Shown here: positions 17,897 to 26,845 of the stretch, piece after piece
Numbering within the stretch: the first letter of the stretch is position 1
Layout of the letters: the number at the start of each line of letters is the position of its first letter
Origin: Deltaproteobacteria bacterium
GTDB taxonomy: Bacteria > Desulfobacterota > Desulfobacteria > Desulfobacterales > SURF-15
Assembly (NCBI GenBank): GCA_019309565.1
Contig: JAFDFZ010000017.1
Coordinates: forward strand, 1-64,000
Reading direction: 5' to 3'
DNA length: 64,000 nucleotides
Translations under genes and position numbers: made by a program
The notes under the pieces: model-generated
What the model was told of the DNA's origin: nothing
Seen by the model: only the letters and a program-made list of their open reading frames with translations
Database searches by the model: none

Positions 17897-19441
17897 ATGC
17901 CAGATGAACCGGTCGTTCGTATGAGGGGGATTACCAAGCGCTTTGGAACCGTGGTGGCAGATGATGCCATCGATCTGGACCTTTTCCAGGGTGAAGTCCA
18001 CACTCTTCTTGGAGAAAATGGTGCGGGCAAATCGACCCTGATGCATATCCTGGCCGGCATGGTTCAACCCGATTCCGGAAGCATCGAGATTCGGCAAAAA
18101 CCAGCTACGATCCGCTCTCCGTATGATGCCTTAAGGTTAGGCATCGGAATGGTGTATCAACACTTTTCGCTTGTTCCGGAGTTGACGGTTATTGAAAACA
18201 TGGTTCTTGGATTTGAGGGGGGGAGGATCTTAAACTGGCAGCGGGAGAAAAACAAATTGAAACACATTCTTGAGGTGTTTGAACTGTCCATACCTCTGGA
18301 TGAAAAGGTCTCGAACCTTTCTGTGGGACAGAGGCAGCGGGTGGAGATTGTAAAGGCATTGTTTCGTCGTTCTGAGGTGCTGATCCTTGATGAACCCACT
18401 TCTGTTTTGACCCCCCTTGAATGCGAGGAACTTTTTAAAACCATCTGTTCTCTGTGCAGGCTTGGAAAAACAGTTGTTTTCATCACCCACAAGCTGAAAG
18501 AGGCGCTTAGAGTTTCGGATCGAATCAGTATTCTTAAATCGGGTCACAAAGCAGCCGAGCTAGATGGTCGCACCCTGCGTCGCATTGGGGAAACGCAGGG
18601 ACACCAGAGGATTTTTGATATTATGTTCGGCAGTAACGAGCCTCCGAGCATCAGCAACCGAAAGAAGCTTCTCGAAGCAAAACCCATACTGGTGCTGGAG
18701 CAGGTGGTTTGCCTGGGAAATCTTGGAGAGGAGCGGTTGAAAAAAGTTTCCCTTACGCTTAAAAGCGGTGAGATTTTCGGCATAGCTGGCGTGGACGGCA
18801 ACGGACAGAAAGAACTGGCAGAAGTCATCGCAGGGCAGCGTAAGATTTTTTCCGGAAGGCTTCTGCTGGATGGAAAAGACATCACCCGTGTTCAGGGCAC
18901 AGAACGGATGAGGTTGGGAATCTCCTATATCACAGATGACAGAATCGGTGAGGGATGTGCCTTGACCTTGAGCGTTGCCGAAAATGCTGTGCTTCGCTTC
19001 TTTAACCGGCAGCCCTTTTCCCGGTTGAAGGTTTTAAACCGCTCAAGCATCCTTGCCTTTACCCGGGGGCTGATCAGAGAATTCGATATCAGGGTAGGCG
19101 ATCCAGATGCAAGTGCAAGCACACTGAGCGGCGGAAGTCTCCAGAAATTGTTGCTGGCAAGAGAACTTTCCCGTCACCCCCGGGTTCTGGTCTGTAATAA
19201 ACCCACCCATGGGCTTGATGCAAAGACAGCGCGCTATGTTCAGCAGCGCATCCAACAGCAGCGAGATCGCGGTGCGGCAGTGCTGCTTATTTCTTCGGAT
19301 CTGGATGAATTGTTGAGTTGTTCGGACCGTATCGGTGTGCTTTTCAACGGGCAGTTGCTGGATATTGTGTGCGGATGCGATGCAACCCATGAAAATATCG
19401 GAAAATTGATGCTCGGGATCAAAGGGGGGAGATCTTTATGA
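17897..19441 (+). CDS. BMP-type (nucleoside-like) ABC transporter, double ATPase subunit
   Basis: 514 residues with two ABC domains in tandem, as in RbsA/YufO. The first half is complete: Walker A GENGAGKST, Q-loop VYQHFSL, signature LSVGQRQRVE, Walker B VLILDEPTS, H-loop FITHK. The second half is degenerate, as usual in this class: its Walker A reads GVDGNGQKE and its Walker B region LVCNKPTHGLD. The stop overlaps the start of the next gene (ATGA), so translation is coupled. With two permeases and a BMP lipoprotein-type binding protein it should power import of nucleosides or a similar solute. The start lacks a strong ribosome site; it was chosen by family alignment. Confidence 0.92.
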   Translation: MPDEPVVRMRGITKRFGTVVADDAIDLDLFQGEVHTLLGENGAGKSTLMHILAGMVQPDSGSIEIRQKPATIRSPYDALRLGIGMVYQHFSLVPELTVIENMVLGFEGGRILNWQREKNKLKHILEVFELSIPLDEKVSNLSVGQRQRVEIVKALFRRSEVLILDEPTSVLTPLECEELFKTICSLCRLGKTVVFITHKLKEALRVSDRISILKSGHKAAELDGRTLRRIGETQGHQRIFDIMFGSNEPPSISNRKKLLEAKPILVLEQVVCLGNLGEERLKKVSLTLKSGEIFGIAGVDGNGQKELAEVIAGQRKIFSGRLLLDGKDITRVQGTERMRLGISYITDDRIGEGCALTLSVAENAVLRFFNRQPFSRLKVLNRSSILAFTRGLIREFDIRVGDPDASASTLSGGSLQKLLLARELSRHPRVLVCNKPTHGLDAKTARYVQQRIQQQRDRGAAVLLISSDLDELLSCSDRIGVLFNGQLLDIVCGCDATHENIGKLMLGIKGGRSL

Positions 19442-20517
19442 AACCGATTCGCTATGAGAAAGCCGCCCGGGCCGTTCATTCCGTTCTTTCCATCATATTC
19501 GCTTTCGTTGCCGGGGGACTTATCCTTCTGTTTATTGGAAAGAATCCCCTTTTGCTGTACGGGCAGCTATTTGTACAGGGAATTGGAAGTTCGCTTGGGA
19601 TCATTGAAACCATCATCAAAACCGCCCCTCTACTCATTGTTTCTGCAGGATTGCTTGTTGCCTTCTCCGGGGGGCTTTGGAATCTCGGAGTGGAAGGCCA
19701 GTTTCTCATTGGGGCCATGCTAACCGGCTGGCTGGCACCAAAGCTGGTTCCCTTTTTGTCTTTGCCGGTTTATTTCCTAACCCTGGGTGCTGCGGGGTTT
19801 ATCGGCGGGATGGCCTGGGCTCTCATCCCGGCGCTTTTGAAAGCACGGTACGATTTCAATGAAATCATAATGACCTTGATGATGAATTACGTGGCTTTTA
19901 ACTTCGTTACATGGATGGTAAAGGGACCCATTAACGATCGATCCGTCGTCCCGGCCCAGACCCCTCTTATTCCTATGACGCATCGCATGCCGATGATTCC
20001 TTTTACTCGGATCCATATGGGCCTCATCATAGGCCTGATTCTTATACTGGCGATTCACTGGGTCATCAGGCACACCACAATAGGATACCAGATTCGGGTG
20101 ATTTTTGCCAATAAACAGGCCGCAATTCATGGGGGAATGAACGTAAGCAATGTTATCGTCTGGTCTTTGCTGATCAGTGGCGGCTTTGCAGGGCTGGCAG
20201 GAGTAAGTGAGGTGCTGGCCATAAAGGGACTGTTTCAGGGCGGCTGGAATCCCATGTACGGAATGACCTGTATCCCCCTGGTGTTCCTGGCCAGACTCAA
20301 TGGATGCGCGGTGATCCCTCTGGCCTGTTTTTTCTCTTTTCTTGCGGTGGGCGGTGAGTTTGTGGCCCGGGATCAGAGCGTGCCGATTTATTTTATCCAC
20401 CTGTTGGAGGGGCTGATGCTGCTTTTCTTTGCAGCCGGCCAGTATTTAGAACAAAGAAGAACGGGGGGGGGCCGCTTATGCGTAAGTTTGCATCCCGCAA
20501 TAAAGGGGGACTGGTGA
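19438..20517 (+). CDS. BMP-type ABC transporter permease 1 (YufP-like)
   Basis: 359 residues, eight or more hydrophobic segments, BPD_transp_2 family. Visible are PLLIVSAGLLVAFSGGLWNLGVEGQFLIGA, a hallmark of the nucleoside-type permeases, and FNEIIMTLMMNYVAFNFV. It overlaps the ATPase gene by four bases. The C-terminal tail RRTGGGRLCVSLHPAIKGDW is hydrophilic and may be altered. A 170-bp gap containing interspersed repeat A separates it from the second permease, an unusual gap for this operon type. Confidence 0.9.
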   Translation: MKPIRYEKAARAVHSVLSIIFAFVAGGLILLFIGKNPLLLYGQLFVQGIGSSLGIIETIIKTAPLLIVSAGLLVAFSGGLWNLGVEGQFLIGAMLTGWLAPKLVPFLSLPVYFLTLGAAGFIGGMAWALIPALLKARYDFNEIIMTLMMNYVAFNFVTWMVKGPINDRSVVPAQTPLIPMTHRMPMIPFTRIHMGLIIGLILILAIHWVIRHTTIGYQIRVIFANKQAAIHGGMNVSNVIVWSLLISGGFAGLAGVSEVLAIKGLFQGGWNPMYGMTCIPLVFLARLNGCAVIPLACFFSFLAVGGEFVARDQSVPIYFIHLLEGLMLLFFAAGQYLEQRRTGGGRLCVSLHPAIKGDW

Positions 20518-20565
20518 TTCATGGAGCGGTGAATTTTATAAAATCCCCCGGCAGATCGAACGGCT

Positions 20566-20653
20566 AAATCCCCCCCGTTGTTGTAAACCAGCTTAAAGGG
20601 GCAGTCGTCAGGTACTGATAAATCATGCATGCAGGCTATTTTACTATGTGATT
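20566..20653 (-). repeat. Interspersed repeat A, copy 1 (inside ABC operon)
   Basis: In minus orientation this about 88-base element reads AAATCACATAGTAAAA, CCTGCATGCATGATTTATCA, then CCTGACG and CCCCTTT..., ending CAACAACGGGG. It matches plus-strand copies at 45692-45774 and 53637-53718. Here it lies between the two permease genes of one operon. Confidence 0.8.
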
Positions 20654-20687
20654 TATTCGAATACGAGGTTAACATGAAAGGATTCGC

Positions 20688-21626
20688 ATGTGGGAATCTC
20701 TATTCCAGGAAGCCCTGATCGTCACTGTGCTTGCCTCCACCCTGAGGGGGTGCACCCCTATGCTGCTGGCTGCACTGGGTGAAACGTACGGGGAGTCTTC
20801 GGGGATCTTAAACCTGGGCATTGAAGGGATGATGGTTGCCGGGGCTTTTTCATCCTTCTGGGCCGGCCTTCAGACAGATATGGTTCCGTTCGGGTTTTTC
20901 GCTGCTGCGATCACAGGAGCCGGATTGGGGTTGATCACGGGTGTTCTGGTCGTAAGCCTGGGATTAAACCAGATCGTTGTGGGACTGGGGATGACTATAT
21001 TTGTGACTTCGCTTTGCAATTTGCTTCATCGAGTGGTTTTCGGAAACCAGTTTCCTATGCTGTGGGGAGCAGGACTTACCTGTCCGGTACCGATTCTATC
21101 GGAAATCTCTGTTATCGGGCCAGCGTTGTTCAACCAGCACTGGCTTGTCTACATCACCCTTGCTCTGGTTCCACTGTTGTATTTTATTTTGTACAGAACG
21201 CGTCTGGGGTTGAGAATCCGGGCGGTGGGCCGGGAACCAAGGGCTGCCGATGCCTCCGGGGTGAATGTTTTTCTCATTCGATATCTTGCGATCATCCTGG
21301 CCGGTGTTCTGGCAAGCACGGGGGGCGCTTTTCTTGCCATCGGGGATTTGGCCTTTTTCGTACCCGGCATGATCCAAGGCCGAGGATATATTGCCATTGT
21401 CATTGTTATGCTTGGGCAATGGAATCCGGTAAAAGTGTTTCTAGGCTCTTTGCTCTTTGGTTTTGCCATGTCCCTTACAAGCGCGCTTCAGGTGGTGGGG
21501 GTTAAGATCAATCCGGATTTCATTTTAACCATGCCGTATTTGGTGGTTATCGTAACGCTGATCGTTATTGCCAAATCCACATCACTGCCTTCAGCGCTGT
21601 GTATTCCTTACAGAAGGGAGATGTAA
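20688..21626 (+). CDS. BMP-type ABC transporter permease 2 (YufQ-like)
   Basis: 312 residues, mostly membrane helices. The typical opening is present: STLRGCTPMLLAALGETYGE, then SGILNLGIEGMMVAGAF, the YufQ version of the NLGxEG motif. Also GLNQIVVGLGMTIFVTSLCN and YGRGYIAI-like IQGRGYIAIVIVMLGQWNP. It forms the second half of the membrane pore with the preceding permease. AAAGGA lies a few bases before the ATG. The upstream repeat insertion does not remove this ribosome site, so expression may persist although mRNA structure could change. Confidence 0.92.
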   Translation: MWESLFQEALIVTVLASTLRGCTPMLLAALGETYGESSGILNLGIEGMMVAGAFSSFWAGLQTDMVPFGFFAAAITGAGLGLITGVLVVSLGLNQIVVGLGMTIFVTSLCNLLHRVVFGNQFPMLWGAGLTCPVPILSEISVIGPALFNQHWLVYITLALVPLLYFILYRTRLGLRIRAVGREPRAADASGVNVFLIRYLAIILAGVLASTGGAFLAIGDLAFFVPGMIQGRGYIAIVIVMLGQWNPVKVFLGSLLFGFAMSLTSALQVVGVKINPDFILTMPYLVVIVTLIVIAKSTSLPSALCIPYRREM

Positions 21627-21686
21627 GGTTCATCGAAGAGATATGACAAGAAATTTGATTAAAACCTTGAAGTAAAGGAGGGCATA

Positions 21687-22727
21687 ATGAAAATTAGCGT
21701 ATATTCACTGATTGTGGGCCTTTTGATGATCTGTTTTTTTACCGAAAATACCATTGCACAGAATCCGCCACCAGCCATGGTCGGACTCTGCCTTCCCGAG
21801 GCCGGAACCGACAAAGGCTGGAACGAGCAAGCTAAGGTGGGACTTGAAAAAGTCGCCAAGAAATACGGCTTTAAAGTGATGCTTGCCGAGGCGCTTGGTT
21901 ATGGAGATATCAAGCCTACGCTGCGCGACATGGTAAAAAAGAAATGTGAACTGATCATTGCTCATGCATCCGGTTACCAGACGGTAGCCCCGGAAATCGC
22001 AAGGGAGACAGGCATAAAAGTCACCACGGTTGAAAACCATAAAGATGTCACCCCTGGTCTTATAAGCGATATCGACACGGACCCGGGCCCCGGCGCCTAT
22101 CTTGCGGGAATCCTGGCAGGGCGGATGACACGGTCGAACATCGTTGGAATCGTGGTCTCAGACGAACCCCCCACCTGGAACCGAATGAGTGCGGCTTTTG
22201 CACAGGGGTTGAAATCTGTCAGGCCCGATGCGAAATTGCTCTACAGCGTTATCGGGGAGGACGCCTATGCAGATGCTGCGGGAGCTAAGCGAAATACCGA
22301 AGATCAGATCGCTGTGGGCGCAGATGTCATCTTCGGACAGGGAGACGGCGCCTCGTTCGGGATGCTTCAGGCCTGTTCCTCCAGGAAAGCCAGGGATGGC
22401 GGCAAGGTATGGTTCATCGATGTGATCGGAGACAAGCGCAGCATCGATCGGGCCGATGTGCTCCTAAGTTCAATATTATTCGATTTTTCGGTTGTTTATG
22501 ATGAGGTTATTCAAAGCATCATCGACGGCAGCTTCGGAAAGCAGCACTGGATATCGGTTCGAAATGGCGGAATCCATTTGCTGGATCCCAACCCGGCGGT
22601 TACCGATAAAATCAGACAAGAGATAGAAGCTGCGCGCAGAAAGATCGTGTCTGGTGAAATCAAGGTGGTTGAGGTTGTAGAGGCCGACATGCTTCACAAA
22701 TATCTCAGGAAATTGTTTCCAAAATGA
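21687..22727 (+). CDS. BMP-family ABC transporter substrate-binding protein
   Basis: 346 residues; AAAGGAGG precedes the ATG. A signal peptide is visible (MKISVYSLIVGLLMICFFTENTIAQ), cleaved by signal peptidase I with no lipobox Cys, so this is a periplasmic version. The mature domain shows the PnrA/BMP pattern: CLPEAGTDKGWNEQA, DPGPGAYLAGILAGRMT, NRMSAAFAQGLKS, and VIFGQGDGASFGMLQA. Close relatives bind purine nucleosides, but the key base-stacking residues cannot be checked by eye. It is the last gene of the four-gene operon; a binding protein placed last is unusual. Confidence 0.9.
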   Translation: MKISVYSLIVGLLMICFFTENTIAQNPPPAMVGLCLPEAGTDKGWNEQAKVGLEKVAKKYGFKVMLAEALGYGDIKPTLRDMVKKKCELIIAHASGYQTVAPEIARETGIKVTTVENHKDVTPGLISDIDTDPGPGAYLAGILAGRMTRSNIVGIVVSDEPPTWNRMSAAFAQGLKSVRPDAKLLYSVIGEDAYADAAGAKRNTEDQIAVGADVIFGQGDGASFGMLQACSSRKARDGGKVWFIDVIGDKRSIDRADVLLSSILFDFSVVYDEVIQSIIDGSFGKQHWISVRNGGIHLLDPNPAVTDKIRQEIEAARRKIVSGEIKVVEVVEADMLHKYLRKLFPK

Positions 22728-23289
22728 TTTTAGCATTTTTTATACGATTGCTATGGATCGATGGGCATTGAATGCTGTTTTCGCTGACAGACGATCGAAC
22801 CTCTATCCTATATTCGAACTTTCCAGAAGTTCCTTTCCAGTACCTATAATAGCGTTTTTACTGGAATCGAGCACATATTTCCGATGACTGGCCCCGAGGA
22901 TTTTCTGAACATTCTGTTTAGCGACAACCATGGTTAGTGCTCCAAATTCCAATTAAGGCTATACAACATGCAGTGGTGTTTCTTTCTTGACAAAAAACCT
23001 CCCTTTTGCCATACACTGCCTGCAAGAAAGCAAGTTCTATTTATCACCATGTAAAAGGCCTGTGTGATTCTGAACTTAGGAGCCTCAAGGGGCTACATTG
23101 CTCAAGAACTCTTCGTTTGTGGCCAGTGAAATAGGCGCTGTCTGCAATATTTTTAAAAGTTAGGGGTATTATTTGGTTAACGGGAACGGAAACCTTAAAA
23201 CGAAGCTGAAAGGAGGTGATCTGAGAAGAAATATCTTTGTTGCGGCAGTTGGTTTAAAGAATTTACCTTTAACGATAAAGGGGGGAAAT
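22728..23289. other. Long leader/intergenic region before sugar ABC operon
   Basis: 562 bases with no convincing gene. It contains hairpin repeat D copy 1 (22976-23036). The open frame that precedes the binding protein start from 23173 lacks family similarity and is taken as untranslated leader. Confidence 0.55.
22976..23036 (+). repeat. Hairpin repeat D, copy 1
   Basis: About 61 bases repeated at 26712-26774 in the same orientation. Arms CTTTCTTG and CAAGAAAG can pair; the intervening stretch includes CCTTTTGCCATACACTGC, identical in both copies. In copy 2 the arms are TTTCTTAA/TTAAGAAA, so paired positions changed together. This suggests selection for the stem. Confidence 0.75.
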
Positions 23290-24750
23290 ATGAAAAACAG
23301 GTTTGCAATGGCGATCTTGTTCGGATTAATCATGCTCCTGGCCGCAGGCGTACCTCTTGCCGGGGCGAAAAAAGCATATGAACTTATAGACTGGAACAAA
23401 CCAAAACCCATGCCGGAACGGCTTCTAGCCGATGAATACATTTTGCCCCAGGGCTGGAAAGAGGCGACAAAGGGGGTTAAAGAGCTGGTATTTTTCAACA
23501 GTGGAAGTCTCAAAGACGATGCGGCTACCGCCATCGGCATGGCTCTTTTTGAAAAGAAAACCGGCATTAAAATGAAAGCCCTTGAGGTAGGTTCGGCCTA
23601 CACTTTTCCAAAGCTTCTTTCCGTGCTGACGTCAAAGGATCCGAAGGTCCATTTCGGATTCGTACGCGCAGAAATCGAATATACCCAGGTTGCCGCTGCC
23701 GGCTGGGTTCATCCCGTAAATGAGCTCTGGACGGCTGAAACACGTAAATTATACTCTCCCGGGCTTATGGATGCTCTAATATACGATGGCAATTACTACG
23801 GCGGTGTTAATATCGTCCAGTATTACGTGTTTTACTATCGCCCCTCGTGGCTCAAGGCCGCCGGTGTGGAAAAACTTCCTGAAACCTGGACGGAAATAAT
23901 GGAAGCTGCCAAAAAATGCAGGGAATGGGCCAAAAAGAACAAGGGGCCCGATTATTACGGGTTTACATTTGCAGCAAGCAAGGCGGGGCATATCCACCTT
24001 GCCTTCTTAAGCTCGCTTACCTATTCTCAGGGCTCCACCTTGCTTAAGAACGGAAAGTGGAACCTGGACACACCGGAATTCCGGAATTCCTGGAGATACC
24101 TTATAAAAATGATCCAGGACGATGTTGCGGACCCCGCCTGTGTAGGATTCGGATGGAAGGATTATCACAATGCCTTTGGTATGGGAAAGGCGGCCATGAC
24201 AATGGCATATTCCGTATATGCCGTTAAGTTCGATCAGGAGTACCCGGAGATCAAAGGAGACTGGGTAGCAAAGCCGCCCCCCAAATGGGATCCCGGACAG
24301 CCCGATTCAAACCGGATCGGCTACATCAATTTTGACGAATATGTCATAAACAAGGCGGCAAAGGACAATTACAAGGCAGCGGCCATGCTTTGGTTTGACT
24401 TTTACCGCAGCAAGGAAGCCTGCATGTACGAGCTTCTGGTTGAAGGAAACGACTCATTTCTTCCTGCGGTTTACGAAGATCCCGATATTGTAAACAAGGT
24501 GGACTGGGACTTTGCGGCTGAAGTTTCCAAAAAGGTCAATGCAAAGCCGCCTATTAGACGGGGAACGACCATCGCGGATGTTCGTGCCGCATCTGCAAAG
24601 ACCGCCAAAATCGAGGCGCTTCCGCCGGGCGGTGTTCAGGTATCAAATATACTGGCTGAATATATGGGTATAGCCATTCAGAAAAAAATGGATCCCGACA
24701 AGGCATTAGATAAGGCCCTTGATAAAATCAAAAAATACACAAGCTACTAG
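23290..24750 (+). CDS. Family 1 extracellular solute-binding protein (sugar/polyol-type ABC)
   Basis: 486 residues from the ATG behind AAAGGGGG; the frame is open for 39 more codons upstream but the signal peptide clearly begins here (MKNRFAMAILFGLIMLLAAGV, cleaved near LAGAKK). The mature part is SBP_bac_1-like: ELVFFNSGSLKDDAATAIGMALFEKKTG, YTFPKLLSVLTSKDPKVHFG, and FGMGKAAMTMAYSVYAVKF. It captures a carbohydrate or related organic solute. Two MalF/MalG-type permeases follow; no ATPase gene is present, so the energising subunit must come from elsewhere. Substrate unknown. Confidence 0.88.
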   Translation: MKNRFAMAILFGLIMLLAAGVPLAGAKKAYELIDWNKPKPMPERLLADEYILPQGWKEATKGVKELVFFNSGSLKDDAATAIGMALFEKKTGIKMKALEVGSAYTFPKLLSVLTSKDPKVHFGFVRAEIEYTQVAAAGWVHPVNELWTAETRKLYSPGLMDALIYDGNYYGGVNIVQYYVFYYRPSWLKAAGVEKLPETWTEIMEAAKKCREWAKKNKGPDYYGFTFAASKAGHIHLAFLSSLTYSQGSTLLKNGKWNLDTPEFRNSWRYLIKMIQDDVADPACVGFGWKDYHNAFGMGKAAMTMAYSVYAVKFDQEYPEIKGDWVAKPPPKWDPGQPDSNRIGYINFDEYVINKAAKDNYKAAAMLWFDFYRSKEACMYELLVEGNDSFLPAVYEDPDIVNKVDWDFAAEVSKKVNAKPPIRRGTTIADVRAASAKTAKIEALPPGGVQVSNILAEYMGIAIQKKMDPDKALDKALDKIKKYTSY

Positions 24751-24875
24751 CGGATTAGATTAAATGCCGAGGTGAGAGCCGTTTGCCCGCAAAATCGGTT
24801 CTCACCGCATCCGACAGGACATACGGCATACCGCGCTTTACCTATGATGGAAAAAAGAGGAGTGCTTTTTTTACA

Positions 24876-25757
24876 ATGAAGGAAACAAAGTCCATATCCA
24901 ACAGTGCATACGGCGCCATACTCTCCATTCCGGGCCTTGTTCTGATGCTGGCATGGGTTTTAATCCCTTTCGGATATGTCATCTATTTAAGCTTTATTCG
25001 GTACGACAACATGTCTCCTGTTGTTTTTACGGGTTTTTCAAATTACATGAAAGTCTTTTCAGATTATGATTTTCTAAAGATCGTGGGGCGTACCCTTACC
25101 TTCAGCATAGGCTCTACAGGCTTTACGCTTCTCACCAGTATCATACTTGCACTGTGTCTTAACCGGATGATTACAGGTTCAGCGTTTTTCCGGTCTCTTG
25201 TGGTCATGCCGTGGGCCGTGCCGCTTATTCTTTCCGGTTTCCTGTGGTCGTGGATGTTCCATCCCTCATTCGGGCCCATAAGTGATCTTCTGATGAAATT
25301 AGGCATTAGAGATGAAGCACTGAATATCTATAAAAGCCCGACATCTTCGATGATCGGGGTTATTATCGCCGATGCCTGGCGCAGGATACCCTTTCTTACA
25401 ATAGTAACACTGGCAGCTTTTCAGGGCATTCTGCAGGAGCTCTACGATGCGTCCGAAGTGGACGGCGCCGACTCCATCAACACCTTTTTTTATATCACCC
25501 TGCCCCTTGCCAGACGACCTATCATGGTGGGCACCCTGATAATGTTCATGTTCTCTTTTCGCACCATAGACGTCATCTATTCGATGACACCGGGAGGCGG
25601 TATCGGAAAGTGTACCTATGTGCTTGGTACATATCTTTTCGATCACATTTATGAGATCCTGGACTTCGGAAAAGCTGCTGCTATCAGTGTGATTCTGATA
25701 TTAATGACCTTTATTATAGGAGCTGCGTTTATATACAATACACTAAAAAAGGATTAA
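24876..25757 (+). CDS. Sugar-type ABC transporter permease (MalF/UgpA-like)
   Basis: 293 residues from the ATG at MKETKSISNSAYGAI, the normal length for this family; an in-frame TTG 31 codons upstream (24783) would add a sequence with no family match. The ribosome site GAGGAG is rather far (about 13 bases), so the exact start is uncertain. Six membrane helices; the EAA loop is QGILQELYDASEVDGADSINTFFYITLPLARRP. Partner of the next permease. It sits 125 bp after the binding protein gene. Confidence 0.88.
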   Translation: MKETKSISNSAYGAILSIPGLVLMLAWVLIPFGYVIYLSFIRYDNMSPVVFTGFSNYMKVFSDYDFLKIVGRTLTFSIGSTGFTLLTSIILALCLNRMITGSAFFRSLVVMPWAVPLILSGFLWSWMFHPSFGPISDLLMKLGIRDEALNIYKSPTSSMIGVIIADAWRRIPFLTIVTLAAFQGILQELYDASEVDGADSINTFFYITLPLARRPIMVGTLIMFMFSFRTIDVIYSMTPGGGIGKCTYVLGTYLFDHIYEILDFGKAAAISVILILMTFIIGAAFIYNTLKKD

Positions 25758-25764
25758 GAAATAA

Positions 25765-26607
25765 ATGCGCAAAATGCTGCTTAAAATAATCGACCACAGG
25801 GCGACACCCTATGTCATAATGATCGCTTTTACCATATTCATGATCTCGCCTTTTATATGGATGACGCTTTCCGCATTTAAAACACACCAGGAAACCTTCA
25901 TGTCGCCACCGACATATTTCCCGGAAAAACCGACACTGGAAGCTTTTAAAAACGCCTGGTTTGAAGCTCCCATACCCACCTACCTGAAAAATTCCATGTT
26001 CACATGCGTTACAGCCACATTGATCGTAATCGTGGGCGGTGCATTTACGGCTTTTGCCCTGAGCCAGTACCCGTACAGGGGAAGTAATATTGTTCTTGGA
26101 CTCTTTCTGTTTACACGTACAATCCCCCCCATGGCGATGCTGCTTCCTTACTACCTGATTTTAATGAAGCTTAACCTGCTCAACACCCGTACAGGAATTA
26201 TTCTTTATCTCATTTATTTGAACTATCCTCTTGTGGTGTGGTTGTTGAAAGGCTTTTTTGACTCTTTTCCCAAAGACCTCATCGAATCGGCAATTGTAGA
26301 CGGCTGTTCGCGAACCGGAACAATCTTCAGGATCGTTGTTCCCGTCACGGCAACCGGTATAGGCGCAATTGCGGTAGTGGCCTTTATGTGGGCGTGGAAT
26401 GAGTTTTTCGCACCGTACCTGTTTACTCATTATGATGAGCTTAAACCGATTACCGTAGGGTTGTATTTTTTCGTAGGTGATGAAGTCACATTCTGGAACC
26501 GTATGTGTGCGGCCGGAATATATGCAGTGGTGCCAAGCCTGATTTTTTTCCTGGCGGCACAGAAATATATCGTTAAAGGAATGACTGCAGGCGCCGTCAA
26601 ACAATAG
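25765..26607 (+). CDS. Sugar-type ABC transporter permease (MalG/UgpE-like)
   Basis: 280 residues starting 7 bp after the previous stop. It has the MalG-type opening (ATPYVIMIAFTIFMISPFIWMTLSAFKT), a periplasmic loop with YFPEKPTLEAFKNAW, and the EAA loop DSFPKDLIESAIVDGCSRTGTIFRIVVPVTATG. It forms the transporter channel with the preceding gene. The expected ATPase (MalK/UgpC type) is not encoded downstream; hairpin repeat D copy 2 and a histidine kinase follow. Confidence 0.9.
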   Translation: MRKMLLKIIDHRATPYVIMIAFTIFMISPFIWMTLSAFKTHQETFMSPPTYFPEKPTLEAFKNAWFEAPIPTYLKNSMFTCVTATLIVIVGGAFTAFALSQYPYRGSNIVLGLFLFTRTIPPMAMLLPYYLILMKLNLLNTRTGIILYLIYLNYPLVVWLLKGFFDSFPKDLIESAIVDGCSRTGTIFRIVVPVTATGIGAIAVVAFMWAWNEFFAPYLFTHYDELKPITVGLYFFVGDEVTFWNRMCAAGIYAVVPSLIFFLAAQKYIVKGMTAGAVKQ

Positions 26608-26711
26608 GGGCGGTAAACTTAAACCGGAAATACCGCAATTGTCGGAGAACAATAAATTTCTGTAGATTTCACATAGTAATCTAATTTCAAATCGATCAAA
26701 ACTCGCTGTGG

Positions 26712-26774
26712 CGTTTCTTTCTTAACACAAACAACCCCCCTTTTGCCATACACTGCTTTTAAGAAAACAAGTTT
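26712..26774 (+). repeat. Hairpin repeat D, copy 2
   Basis: Second copy of the element at 22976-23036. Arms TTTCTTAA/TTAAGAAA pair perfectly; the loop again contains CCTTTTGCCATACACTGC. The two copies bracket the three-gene sugar ABC operon and lie about 70 bases before the next gene start. Confidence 0.75.
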
Positions 26775-26845
26775 TTTTGTATCAAATGAGATTTCGAAAT
26801 TCTGCTATATGGGATATGCTTTCAGTAAAGAAGTTGGAGGCCCAT

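Noticed and set aside
20388..20675. 95-codon minus-strand frame in the ABC operon
   Set aside because: Translates repeat A and the antisense of the permease 3' end; not a gene.
23173..23289. N-terminal 39-codon extension of the sugar-binding protein
   Set aside because: The signal peptide and ribosome site start at 23290; the extension would block export.
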